From Deltaproteobacteria bacterium (GTDB taxonomy: Bacteria > Desulfobacterota > Binatia > Binatales > Binataceae): a DNA stretch of 44,965 nt. Below, one piece after another: positions 17,250 through 25,668 of this stretch (the stretch's first letter is position 1; every line of letters begins with the position of its first letter). The stretch lies in contig PLDK01000045.1 of the NCBI GenBank assembly GCA_003135135.1, forward strand, positions 1-44,965, in the 5' to 3' direction. The translations under genes were made by a program, and so were the position numbers. The notes beneath the pieces were generated by a model. The model was not told where the DNA came from, searched no databases, and worked only from the letters and a program-made list of their open reading frames with translations.

Positions 17250-17484
17250 ATGTGAAACCCGCCGTGGGTTGCAGGGGTGACCCCTGCACCCAATGTTAAG
17301 GCCGCGCTCCGTTGTCGCGCGCGGCCCCTGCCAAGGGCTTAATACTGCGCTGCCGTCGCCGCGGCCAGGGGCTGCGGCGCCTGCACCCACCGTTAAGGCC
17401 GCGCTCCATTGTCGCGCGCGGCCCCTGCCAAGGGCTTAATACTGCGCTGCCGTCGCCACGGCCAGGGCTCAGCCCTGCCTCAGT
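17250..17484 (-). repeat. Dispersed palindromic intergenic repeat, copy 2, with a 97-bp tandem duplication
   Basis: This occupies the gap between the M28-like and ceramidase-like genes. TGTGAAACCCGCCGTGGGTT (17251-17270) is followed by CAGGGGTGACCCCTG (17272-17286). Then two nearly identical units start with CTGCACCCA at 17284 and 17381, giving a 97-base period. Each holds the GCCGCGC...GCGCGGC hairpin and the GGCTTAATACTGCGCTGCCGTC block. It ends with CAGGGCTCAGCCCTG (17463-17477). It is the reverse complement of copies 1 and 4. Open frames across it are shadows. Confidence 0.85.
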
Positions 17485-18994
17485 GGAAGCGGTCGTATCC
17501 TAGCCATAGCGTTAGGAGGATTAGGCGCCTGACTAGCGGTTCCTCCGCGCTGCCGACCGTCCCCTTCACTGAATCGGCCAGGCCGCGTGCTTCTCGGCCC
17601 TCATCACCGGTGTAGTTTTTATCGGAAACGGGGAAGCCGAGTTCGCGCGCTTGGGCAAGCAGCGTGCGTGTCACGTCGGTGCCGAAGTTAGGATTGATGA
17701 TGAACAGTCCCTCGTCGAGTGGGCTTACGTACTCGACCATGCCCACCTCGTAAGGCGGCGGATCGTAGCCGAGCTGATCCTCGGCAAGCGAGAAGAGGTA
17801 ATGCCCTTGCGCGGTCACGCGCGCTTCCATCGCGAGCTGCGTTTCGGGAAAAGACTCGCCCGGCACCGCGGCGAAGAAGAGCGTGCCGATTCGCACCGCG
17901 CCCACAATCGTGCGTATTTTGCTTTTGTCGGCCGCCATAAAGGGTTCACGGTTCGAGCGCATCACCCGGTCGACACCGGCCCTTCCGTTGGTCATCAGAC
18001 TCGTCAGCACAGGATTGTCGGCCGGCTCTTCGAGGATGGTTTCGGCGGTCGCGATCGGACCGTCGATTTTCACCGCGAGTGCCTCGGCTACGAAGGCGAG
18101 CTTGGCAACAGTTGCACCGAAGCTTTCGGCTGCCGACGGCCCGCGCGCTCCGATCGCCTTCAGGTCGGGCTGGGTGCGGCCGACCGAGGCGACCATCACG
18201 AGCGCCGTCGAATCGGGATGGCCCTTCTCGACAGCTTCCACAGCCGTAGTGGGCCAATCGGGCGAGATCAGCGTATTGTCCTTGCCGAGCGCGGTGACAT
18301 GCGCGCTGAAGTTGATCAGTGTCGCGAACGGCGCGCCGTCGGAACCCCTGGCAAACAGCACGCGCAGCTTCGTGTCGAGCGGATAGCCGGGGAGGATGCT
18401 TTTCAGGAGATGGGACGGCGCGGTATCGATATGCCCGGAGTACAGCGATGCCGGCCGTTCGTCGCGCAGCGCCGATTCGATTGCGGCGACTGTCTGATCG
18501 GCGACGAACTTCAAGTATTCCGGTGGCACGCCGCCCCATACTCCAATGTCGTCGGGTCCGGAATGATCGTGCGTGCTGGCAACGATTATGGCGCGCTCGG
18601 GAATGCCTGCGTCTTTCGACACGCGCCGGCGGATGTCTGCAGCACCATACGGCGCGTCGTTCCCCTGGTAGGCGAGGAAATGCCCTTGCGTGTCGATCGC
18701 GCAGAAGACCACGGTCCGTTCACCGCGCGAGATCGCGATTGCACGCGCGTAGATGGGGCTCCCGACTCCGGTCGATCGCCTGACAGGACCGAAACCGTAA
18801 CCCCCGAGATAGACCGGCGAGGCCGGCGTGATTTCGCGCCTGGATGCGCCTACGCAATATTCGCCGCTCGATTCGGAGGCGGAACAGGCGGCCGGCATCG
18901 TCGCCGCCGCAGCCGGCATGGACGCGCCGAACAAAAGCACGGATGCGGCGGCGGCGAGAATCGCTCGATGAATCTTTCGCGATGCGCGCACCAT
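17480..18994 (-). CDS. Secreted neutral-ceramidase-like protein
   Basis: About 504 residues from ATG 18994, where a clean signal peptide begins (KIHRAILAAAASVLLFGASMPAAAA); an upstream ATG at 19066 adds 24 residues that do not look like part of a signal. The fold resembles the neutral/alkaline ceramidase N-terminal domain: SRREITPASPVYLGGYGFG, IVASTHDHSGPDDIG (zinc His region), INFSAHVTALG and AVPGESFPETQLAM. At the position of the ceramidase catalytic GDVSPN motif this protein has VGRTQPDL, so the nucleophile Ser appears lost. It likely acts in the periplasm or outside the cell as a hydrolase relative of unknown substrate. The gene ends in repeat DNA. Confidence 0.7.
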   Translation of the reverse strand: MVRASRKIHRAILAAAASVLLFGASMPAAAATMPAACSASESSGEYCVGASRREITPASPVYLGGYGFGPVRRSTGVGSPIYARAIAISRGERTVVFCAIDTQGHFLAYQGNDAPYGAADIRRRVSKDAGIPERAIIVASTHDHSGPDDIGVWGGVPPEYLKFVADQTVAAIESALRDERPASLYSGHIDTAPSHLLKSILPGYPLDTKLRVLFARGSDGAPFATLINFSAHVTALGKDNTLISPDWPTTAVEAVEKGHPDSTALVMVASVGRTQPDLKAIGARGPSAAESFGATVAKLAFVAEALAVKIDGPIATAETILEEPADNPVLTSLMTNGRAGVDRVMRSNREPFMAADKSKIRTIVGAVRIGTLFFAAVPGESFPETQLAMEARVTAQGHYLFSLAEDQLGYDPPPYEVGMVEYVSPLDEGLFIINPNFGTDVTRTLLAQARELGFPVSDKNYTGDEGREARGLADSVKGTVGSAEEPLVRRLILLTLWLGYDRFH

Positions 18995-19084
18995 CTCGGC
19001 GGGAAGCTCCCTGCTGGTTCCGAGTTCGGATCGTAAATTCAACGCGTCAGATGTTTGCGACCGCATCAGACTGGACGTCCGGAG

Positions 19085-19534
19085 TCAGGCCACGCGATAC
19101 ACCTTGTACTCGACGTGGCCGGGTCCCACCCGCCCTTCCGCGACGAAGATGCTCTGGTTGAGCCACGCGTAACGCGGGTCGCCGGTCTCGAACCGAGGCG
19201 TAGTGCGGAAATACTGGTCGCCGTAATCGGTGCTCGCGCCTTTCGCGAGCGCGTCAGAGACCTTCTGGTTCATCTCGAGCAGTCCGGTGTAATACACATA
19301 CAGAGAGGCGCCGTCGTCGGTGAGGAACTGGGCGCGCACGTCGAGGCGCGCGTATCCATCCGGTCCGATCAGCAGCCAATCGCCGCCACCGGTTATAATT
19401 TTACCTTTCAGCCGTTTCCCTTCGACCGTCCCGCCGGTGACTTCGAAAAAGTTCCGCGTTCCGAACGGGCCCGCGCCGATTTGCACCGGCGGCTTGAGTG
19501 TCGCGACGTAAGTGAATTCGTGTTCCAGCTTCAT
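19085..19534 (-). CDS. DUF3237 family protein
   Basis: 149 residues with GGAGG eight bases before ATG 19534. MKLEHEFTYVATLKPPVQIGAGPFGTRNFFEVTGGTVEGKRLKGKIITGGGDWLLIGPDGYARLDVRAQFLTDDGASLYVYYTG is characteristic of DUF3237 (UPF0311), a small beta-barrel family without a firm function, often near hydrolases and catabolic genes. No signal peptide. It lies between the amidase (55-base gap) and the ceramidase-like gene, so all three may be one transcript. Family sure, function unknown. Confidence 0.88.
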   Translation of the reverse strand: MKLEHEFTYVATLKPPVQIGAGPFGTRNFFEVTGGTVEGKRLKGKIITGGGDWLLIGPDGYARLDVRAQFLTDDGASLYVYYTGLLEMNQKVSDALAKGASTDYGDQYFRTTPRFETGDPRYAWLNQSIFVAEGRVGPGHVEYKVYRVA

Positions 19535-19589
19535 CGTTAGTCCTCCGAGAGCCGCCGCCGTGTTCCCCGGCCTCGCGCGTAGCTGAACA

Positions 19590-21023
19590 TCAATCCCAAA
19601 CCGGCGGCTTGCGACCGATCCACGGCTGCGCCTGTTCGAGCTGGCCCGCGATCTGGATCAGCGTCGCTTCGTCGCCGTAACGCCCACCGAACATCGTTCC
19701 GATTGGCAAGCCCTCGCGATTCCAATGGAGCGGGACCGAGATCGCCGGTTGCCCGGTGATGTTGTACACGGGGCAGGGAATCGCAAAGCTCGCAATCTTT
19801 TCGTCGAGCAGCGTCGTGGCCGGACTCATGAAATCGATAGTGCCGATCCGCAGCGGCGGCTGGCCCAGAGTGGGCGTCAGGAACAGATCGTGTGATTCGA
19901 AGAACGCCGCAAACTGACGCGCGGCCTGTTGGAGCAGCGCCTGCGCAATCAGATATTGCGGCGCCGTTATCTGCCTTCCGCGCTCGTACAGGTTCCACGT
20001 GAAGGTCTCGAACTTGTCGGGCGCCGGCTCGGCGCCGGTCAGCATGCGCGCCGCCTCGATGGAGAGCGCCACTCCCGCCAAATAGACGGTTTCGAAGAGC
20101 TGCGCGAGCATCTGGTAATTGATTTGCGGCGCCGCTTCTTCGACCTCGTGTCCGAGTTCCGCGCACAGCTTCGCCGCTCGCTGGGTCGCCTCGATGCAGT
20201 CCGGATGAATGGCGCCGCCTAGAGGACTCACGGTCGAGAATCCGATTCGGAGCCGCTTGGGCGGCGTCGACGCTTCCTGCAGATAGGGCCGGATAGGCGG
20301 CGGTGGAAAGTATGGATCGCCAGGCATCGGACCCGCGGTCGCGTCGAGTGCGGCCGCGCTGTCGCGGACGGTTCTGCTCAACACATGCTCGTTCACGAGG
20401 CCGCCGAGAATGTCGCCGAGAGTCGGCGCGAGCGAGATACGTCCACGCGTCGGCTTGAGCCCGACCAATCCGCAGCACGCCGCCGGGATTCGAATCGAGC
20501 CGCCACCGTCGTTGCCGTGAGCGACCGGCACGATCCCTGCCGCGACCGCCGCGGCTGAGCCGCCGCTGGATCCGCCCGGCGTGCGCTCGAGGTTCCACGG
20601 GTTGTGCGCCGGCCCGTAAAGACGCGACTCGGTCACAGGGGGGATTCCCAATTCGGGCGCGTTGGTCTTGGCGAACGGGATGAAGCCCGCGCGCTTGTAG
20701 CGGGCCACCAACTCCGAGTCCGCCGGCATCGGCGTGGCCGGAAAGAACGCGCACGCCGAGCGCGTCGGCATCCCGGCGCAGTCGCCCAGGATGTCCTTGA
20801 GCAGCAGCGGCACGCCCGCGAACGGCGCATCACCGGCCACGTGCGCACGCGCCACGGCGCGCGCGCGATCGTAATCCTTGAAAACGATCGCATTGAGCTT
20901 CGAGTTGTGTTTTTCCGCGCGCGCAATCGCCGCGTCCATCAGTTCAGCCGGGGTGATCTTGCGCTCTCGCACCATGCGGCCCAGGGTCAGGCCGTCGAAG
21001 GAGGCATATTCGTTGAATGACAT
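19590..21023 (-). CDS. Amidase-signature hydrolase
   Basis: 477 residues. The amidase-signature triad is complete: Lys76 in [10 protein letters not shown], cis-Ser152 in [11 protein letters not shown] and nucleophile Ser176 in [11 protein letters not shown], with spacing close to that of characterised amidases. It hydrolyses carboxylic amides (or related bonds) in the cytosol; the C-terminal half contains IARPVYN-type segments common in acylamidases but no substrate signature. It is not GatA-like in context, since no gatB or gatC is present. First of a run with DUF3237 and the ceramidase-like gene. Confidence 0.92.
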   Translation of the reverse strand: MSFNEYASFDGLTLGRMVRERKITPAELMDAAIARAEKHNSKLNAIVFKDYDRARAVARAHVAGDAPFAGVPLLLKDILGDCAGMPTRSACAFFPATPMPADSELVARYKRAGFIPFAKTNAPELGIPPVTESRLYGPAHNPWNLERTPGGSSGGSAAAVAAGIVPVAHGNDGGGSIRIPAACCGLVGLKPTRGRISLAPTLGDILGGLVNEHVLSRTVRDSAAALDATAGPMPGDPYFPPPPIRPYLQEASTPPKRLRIGFSTVSPLGGAIHPDCIEATQRAAKLCAELGHEVEEAAPQINYQMLAQLFETVYLAGVALSIEAARMLTGAEPAPDKFETFTWNLYERGRQITAPQYLIAQALLQQAARQFAAFFESHDLFLTPTLGQPPLRIGTIDFMSPATTLLDEKIASFAIPCPVYNITGQPAISVPLHWNREGLPIGTMFGGRYGDEATLIQIAGQLEQAQPWIGRKPPVWD

Positions 21024-21183
21024 ATTGACGCGCCAGGCTCCTTTTCCTCTCTCGCTGCTGACAATTCCCGGTACGCGGGAAACCCTAACATCTTGCGATT
21101 GACGGCCATAGTGCCGCCCGCTCGTGGCTGCCCGTCCATGTCAGACGCCCGCATCGCGCACACGTTTGTACGACTGGCATACC

Positions 21184-22110
21184 TCAGCCGGGGTCGGCGA
21201 CGGAGGTGGCGGCGGCGATTTGGGCCGCATCGCGAATCTGCCCGAAGTGGATTTTGCCCAGATCGAATTCCTCGAGCGCCTTGATCAGATTTGCCAGCGC
21301 CGCCTTGCAGGTCGGAAGATTTTTTCGCGCACGCGTGAGCGGATTGGATCGCGCGACGATAAAGTTCTTCAGATAAGGATGCATCAGGCCGCGCTGCTTG
21401 CCCGCGGCCACCAGTTCAACCGCCAATTCGTCGGCGCGCTCGACCTGGGCCGCGCGCTCCTCGCGATCGTCAATCGCATCCTTGAGCGGTTTGGTCAGGA
21501 ATCCGTCCACGCGGCTGAGCAAGGACGCGTAAACGCCGCCCGAAAACCTGGGTTTCTTTTCGTAAAGCAGGCCCAGCGTGATGTAATGCGCACGCTCGAA
21601 CTCGAAGGCGAAGTCCTTCTCGGCGGATTTGGGTCGCTCCTCGAGACGCGCGCGATACATCCGAATTACCTCGAGCGCCTTGTCGCGCAGGTTGTGCGCT
21701 TTCTCGGTGTTGAGCGCGAGGATCTGAAAGGCGACCTCGGGGTCCGGTATCACGATCGCAGGAATCATTTTGGCGCCGGATTTCACCGCGGCAGCGCGGC
21801 GATGGTTGCCATTGGGAGTCCAGTAAGTGCCGGCGGAGTGAACGGCGACGATCGGCTCGGTAAAACGATCGAGCTTCTTCATCACTTCGATCATTCGCTT
21901 GAGATGCGCCGGCGAGAGGTCACGCTGATACGGCGTCGCCTCCACTTTCGCAATCGGAAGCATCGCGAACAGATGCCAGTGATCGCCAATCGGCTCTTGA
22001 TAGGCGGCGAGCGCCGCACCGCCGTCGGCTTCGATCGCCGATGCCAACTCAGTTACCGCGGCCGGGAGTTTTGCGCCGCGCGGAGCAATCGCTAATTCCA
22101 CCATGCTCAA
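21184..22110 (-). CDS. ParB/Srx-fold (ParB N-terminal domain) protein
   Basis: 308 residues. TPYQRDLSPAHLKRMIEVMKKLDRFTEPIVAV resembles ParB box I, and WTPNGNHRRAAAVKSGAKMIPAIVI (GNHRR at 101-105) resembles the CTP/phosphate-binding box II of ParB/sulfiredoxin-fold proteins. No ParA, no parS-like context and no clear ParB helix-turn-helix segment in the middle, so this is not a chromosome-partition ParB. The helical C-terminus (LDRVEEFDL-like segments) is unassigned. It follows YceI on the same strand with a 38-base gap. Function unknown; nucleotide-dependent DNA or protein modification is possible. Confidence 0.7.
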   Translation of the reverse strand: MSMVELAIAPRGAKLPAAVTELASAIEADGGAALAAYQEPIGDHWHLFAMLPIAKVEATPYQRDLSPAHLKRMIEVMKKLDRFTEPIVAVHSAGTYWTPNGNHRRAAAVKSGAKMIPAIVIPDPEVAFQILALNTEKAHNLRDKALEVIRMYRARLEERPKSAEKDFAFEFERAHYITLGLLYEKKPRFSGGVYASLLSRVDGFLTKPLKDAIDDREERAAQVERADELAVELVAAGKQRGLMHPYLKNFIVARSNPLTRARKNLPTCKAALANLIKALEEFDLGKIHFGQIRDAAQIAAATSVADPG

Positions 22111-22148
22111 GCTTGTAGTTGATGGATAGCCGCGCGGACAAACGGAGA

Positions 22149-22838
22149 TTACTGCGAAGGCGTAGTCGCAGCGGCGGGCGAGGCGTCCCGAGCCGGCGTT
22201 GCGGCATTGACCGCGACGATGTGAAAGCGAACCGTCGCCTCATCGCCGGCCAGAATCGCGCCAAACAAAACGCCGGGGACCTTGACGCCTAAATCTTCGT
22301 AATTGAACTTCACTTCGCCGTCGCCGCTGAAGACGCCGTTCGCGTCGAGCGCCGCGTGGACAGACATGGTCATGGCATGCGCTTCGCCGTGAAGGGTAAG
22401 GAAGCCGGTCACTATCGCGGTGCCTTCGTTGTGACCGCCCATCACGACGCCGACGACGCTGTTGCTCTCGAATCCGATGGTGGGAAATTTGTCCGCCTCG
22501 AGCGATCGTTCGGTGACAGCTCGATCGCGCGACACATGGTCGCTGCGATAGCTGGATGCGTCAATCAGTATCCGCACCTTCGCGGTGCCCGGGATGTTGG
22601 CGGGATCGCCGCTCACCGCGCCGTCGATTATGCGAAACGTCCCGGTCGAGCTGCCGCGGATGAAGGCGGCCGGCTCCGCGACCGACACGCTTACCGTGCT
22701 GCGGTCAACGTCGATCTTGAATCGCATCGCGGCTGCGCTGGCGGCGCACGGTTCGAAAATAATCAGCGCGAGTGCGCCGGCTATCGCAATCAGCGTGTGC
22801 GTCAGGAAGGCGCGAGATTCATTTGCGAATTTTTTCAA
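22149..22838 (-). CDS. YceI family periplasmic lipid-binding protein
   Basis: 229 residues, start taken as TTG 22838. From this codon the protein begins MKKFANESRAFLTHTL and continues as a clean signal peptide ending near AASAAA, and TGGAG lies upstream. No ATG fits as well, and the much longer frame upstream merely shadows the ABC permease. The mature part is a YceI lipocalin-like barrel: FKIDVDRSTVSVSV, GTFRIIDGAVSGD, RDRAVTERSLEADKFPTIGFES, GFLTLHGEAHAMTMSVHA and VKVPGVLFGAILAGDEATVRFHI. YceI proteins bind polyisoprenoid or other lipids in the periplasm. Its start lies 27 bases after the ABC permease stop, consistent with one operon. Confidence 0.85.
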   Translation of the reverse strand: MKKFANESRAFLTHTLIAIAGALALIIFEPCAASAAAMRFKIDVDRSTVSVSVAEPAAFIRGSSTGTFRIIDGAVSGDPANIPGTAKVRILIDASSYRSDHVSRDRAVTERSLEADKFPTIGFESNSVVGVVMGGHNEGTAIVTGFLTLHGEAHAMTMSVHAALDANGVFSGDGEVKFNYEDLGVKVPGVLFGAILAGDEATVRFHIVAVNAATPARDASPAAATTPSQ

Positions 22839-22864
22839 TTGGCAAGTGCTCCATTGTTGCGCGA

Positions 22865-24589
22865 TCAGCCGAAACGCCGGCGCGCGATTGCGACGCCTGC
22901 AACAGTGTAGATGATCCCGAATCCGAAGTTGACAGCGGCCGGAACCAGCGCGCTCGACGCGGCGAGGTTGCGGATCATCAGATCGTTGAAGGCGCGCATC
23001 GCCCACGTGGTCGGCAGCGCCAGCGCGAACTGCTGCATCCAGACGGGTTCCAAATCGATCGGCCACCAGCATCCGCCGATCGCCGCCATCGTCATGATCA
23101 CAATTGCACCCACGGGCAGAATGGCGTCGCGCGTCCGCCCCACTCCGGCAACGACCAATCCGAACGCCGCGCCCGCGAAAGCGATCGCCGCGGCGGGTAT
23201 CATCAGCGCGGCCGGCGTGCGGCCGAGCGAAATTCCGAACAGCGCGTATCCGGCGGCGAACAGCACCGCCATCTGGATGAAGCCGACTACGAAGCGGGCG
23301 AGCAGCTTTCCGGTGAGCGTAGTCCACAGCGGCGCCGACGCCGAGCGCAGGCGTTCGAGCGTGCCCCAATCATGCTCGTCGATCAGCGCCAACGACACGC
23401 CCATCAACATACCGATCAAAAGAAAGGTCACGGCGAAACCCGGCACCTGGAGATCGAACGCGTTGAATCCCGCGACCGCGCCGATTTCCCTGCCGGTCAA
23501 ATCGACTTCCGTGTATCCGAGCGTGCCGGGAATCGCGAGGCTCGAATCTATTCGAGGCAGGACGGGAATGTTGACCGCCGGGATTTTTGGCATCGCCGGC
23601 AGCTCGGGCAGGTTAAGATCGATCGGCGTAATCGTGAGCGCGCTTTCAAGCTTGGCCCGGGCGTCCTTGAAATCCGCGCCGGGTTCGAGCTTGATTGCCC
23701 CAAGATCCAGATCGGCCGGCAGAGTCGGGATTGCCGGCGGCGGCGGGATGTCGGCGGCGTGGCTGCCGGCGAGTTGCTGGAGTTGGCCGAACCATGTCTC
23801 GAACTGGCCGTGCGCGATCTCGAGGCGCTTCAAATAATCCTTGAGCTCATCGAGTTTCGCCTGCTGCGCGGCGGCATCGGCGTCGATCTTGCGCTGGATC
23901 CGATTCAACTCGGCGTCGAGCGCGGCTTTGGTTTGATCGCGCGTGTTGGTCAAAGCAGTCTCGAGCTGCGCGCGAATCCGCGCCGCGAGCGCGGCGCGCG
24001 ATGCGGCGGCCGAGGCGCCGAGGCGAGCGGCTTCGGCGCGGGCTTGCTCGGCGGACTCGCGCGCTTGCTCGAGCTGACGGGTCAAGTTGCGAGCTTGCTC
24101 GGCGGCTTGCATCCGCGCCTCGGCGGCGGCGCCGGCGCTGATTTTCCGGCACAACTCCGAAAGCGTCAGCTCGATCTTTGTGGTCTGCAGATACTTGACC
24201 GGATCGGTATAAAGAATGAGCCGCGCGCCGTGGCCGTGTTCGATCGCATCGCTTGTTCCGGGAGGAATGACTATTGCGACCACCGCCAATTCCTGCTCGC
24301 GGACAGTCCGCTGAGCGTCGCGGCGGCTTGACGAATGAATGACGGAGAGCTCGGGCCGATGCGCGATTGCGTCGAGGATCGCGCGCGCGACAGCGCCGTG
24401 GTCTTCGTCGAGAATGGCCACCGAATACTCGCCGGGCGGAGCGGTTCGACCGCCGTAAAGTTTCGCCAGCGAAAAACCGGCGGCAGCGATGACGGCGATT
24501 GGCGCCGCCAGCAGCATGAACAAGCCGACGCGATCGCGCCGGATGAGCAGGAATTCCTTGCCGATCGTCAGCCATACCGCGCGCAGCAT
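22865..24589 (-). CDS. ABC-2 type exporter permease with long extracytoplasmic coiled coil
   Basis: About 574 residues from ATG 24589 (GAGG five bases upstream; ATG 24592 is also possible). One N-terminal helix (GLFMLLAAPIAVIAAAGF) is followed by a roughly 340-residue extracytoplasmic region. Within it is a long Ala/Arg/Glu-rich coiled coil (about residues 145-270) and then a Pro-rich stretch (IPPPPAIPTLPADL; LPELPAMPKIPAVNIPVLP). Then come five C-terminal helices of the ABC-2 fold (DEHDWGTLERLRSASAPLWTTLTGKLLAR). A coiled-coil insert of this kind recalls exporters that contact periplasmic partners. Partner of the ATPase whose stop lies 45 bases before this start. The cargo is unknown. Confidence 0.85.
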   Translation of the reverse strand: MLRAVWLTIGKEFLLIRRDRVGLFMLLAAPIAVIAAAGFSLAKLYGGRTAPPGEYSVAILDEDHGAVARAILDAIAHRPELSVIHSSSRRDAQRTVREQELAVVAIVIPPGTSDAIEHGHGARLILYTDPVKYLQTTKIELTLSELCRKISAGAAAEARMQAAEQARNLTRQLEQARESAEQARAEAARLGASAAASRAALAARIRAQLETALTNTRDQTKAALDAELNRIQRKIDADAAAQQAKLDELKDYLKRLEIAHGQFETWFGQLQQLAGSHAADIPPPPAIPTLPADLDLGAIKLEPGADFKDARAKLESALTITPIDLNLPELPAMPKIPAVNIPVLPRIDSSLAIPGTLGYTEVDLTGREIGAVAGFNAFDLQVPGFAVTFLLIGMLMGVSLALIDEHDWGTLERLRSASAPLWTTLTGKLLARFVVGFIQMAVLFAAGYALFGISLGRTPAALMIPAAAIAFAGAAFGLVVAGVGRTRDAILPVGAIVIMTMAAIGGCWWPIDLEPVWMQQFALALPTTWAMRAFNDLMIRNLAASSALVPAAVNFGFGIIYTVAGVAIARRRFG

Positions 24590-24634
24590 CATCGCCTCAA
24601 GCAACCCGTCCGGTGGTGGTGGCACGCATCATGT

Positions 24635-25630
24635 TCATGGCGTATCGCGAAGCGCGCGGCCGGTGAGTTTCAGGAAAGCGTCCTGGAGATTGGGGCGATG
24701 GACGCGGAACTCGACGACCTCGCCGCCAATCTCGCCGGCGCGGCGAATCACGTCGGGCACCTGGTCGAGCGTGCGCAGCGTGGCCGCAGCCGCGAAGCCG
24801 CCGATTGCATCCCACGGCAGTTCGCCGACGCCCGCGATCCCGTTGGACCATCCGGGCGGCAGCGCTTTTTTGGTCATGATTTCGATCCGCGGTTCGGTTC
24901 CCGCCAATGCGATCAGTTCCCGGTCGGTGCCCTGCGCAACTATTTTCCCGTGATCGATCAGCACGATTCGGTTGCATAGCCGTTCCGCTTCTTCCATGTA
25001 GTGCGTGCTGTAGAGGATCGCGCCGCCAGCTTGCGCGGCCGCCTCGACGACCGCGAAGATCCGCCCGCGCGATTGCGGATCGACGCCGACGGTTGGCTCG
25101 TCGAGCATGATTGCCGCCGGAAAGTGCACCATTCCGCACGCGATGTTCAGCCGGCGCATCATGCCGCCGGAAAATTCGTTTACCACGTTGTCAGCGCGGT
25201 CGCCCAGCCCGACTTGCTCGAGCAAAGTGCGGGCGTGCCTCAAAGCGGCGCGCGCGGCCATCCCCTGCATCCGTCCAAAGAACACGAGGTTTTCAAGCGC
25301 GGTGAGCGTCGGGTAAAGAGCCAGCGATTGCGGCACCAGGCCCAGGCTTTGGCGCGCCAGGCGCGGCGCGGTGGCCAGATCGTAAGAGGCGATCGAGGCG
25401 CGGCCCGAGTCCGGAGCGATCACGCCCGACAGAATCGAGAGCGTGGTGGTCTTGCCGGCGCCGTTGGGACCGAGCAGGCCGACGATCTCGCCGGCGTTGA
25501 CGGTAAACGACACGCCGTCGAGCGCAACTCGATGGCCGTAGCGCTTGCGGAGATCTTCGGCGCGGATCATGGGGCCCGAGTTCGGCCTCGCGGCCGCCGG
25601 AGTCGAGACCGCCGCGCGCTCGACCTTCAT
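24635..25630 (-). CDS. ABC transporter ATP-binding protein (NatA/CcmA type)
   Basis: 331 residues. Walker A GLLGPNGAGKTTT (Lys60), signature FSGGMMRR (Phe in place of the usual Leu), Walker B IMLDEPTVGVD and the switch ILYSTHYMEEAERL. A C-terminal extension (250-331) with ACT-like beta segments is typical of the exporter ATPases that pair with ABC-2 permeases. It drives the coiled-coil permease encoded next. Start ATG 25630 has no strong ribosome-binding site; Met21 is an alternative. It follows the RND gene by 38 bases, so YCF48-RND-ATPase-permease-YceI may be a single operon. Confidence 0.93.
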   Translation of the reverse strand: MKVERAAVSTPAAARPNSGPMIRAEDLRKRYGHRVALDGVSFTVNAGEIVGLLGPNGAGKTTTLSILSGVIAPDSGRASIASYDLATAPRLARQSLGLVPQSLALYPTLTALENLVFFGRMQGMAARAALRHARTLLEQVGLGDRADNVVNEFSGGMMRRLNIACGMVHFPAAIMLDEPTVGVDPQSRGRIFAVVEAAAQAGGAILYSTHYMEEAERLCNRIVLIDHGKIVAQGTDRELIALAGTEPRIEIMTKKALPPGWSNGIAGVGELPWDAIGGFAAAATLRTLDQVPDVIRRAGEIGGEVVEFRVHRPNLQDAFLKLTGRALRDTP

Positions 25631-25668
25631 CGCAAGTACCGGATCAGATTATCCACGGGCGTCAATGG

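Noticed and set aside
17284-17478. Direct repeats considered as a CRISPR array
   Set aside because: Only two 97-base units, no unique spacers and no cas genes; it fits a duplicated intergenic repeat.
22838-23369. N-terminal extension of the YceI open frame
   Set aside because: It shadows the ABC permease; the signal peptide and RBS support TTG 22838 instead.
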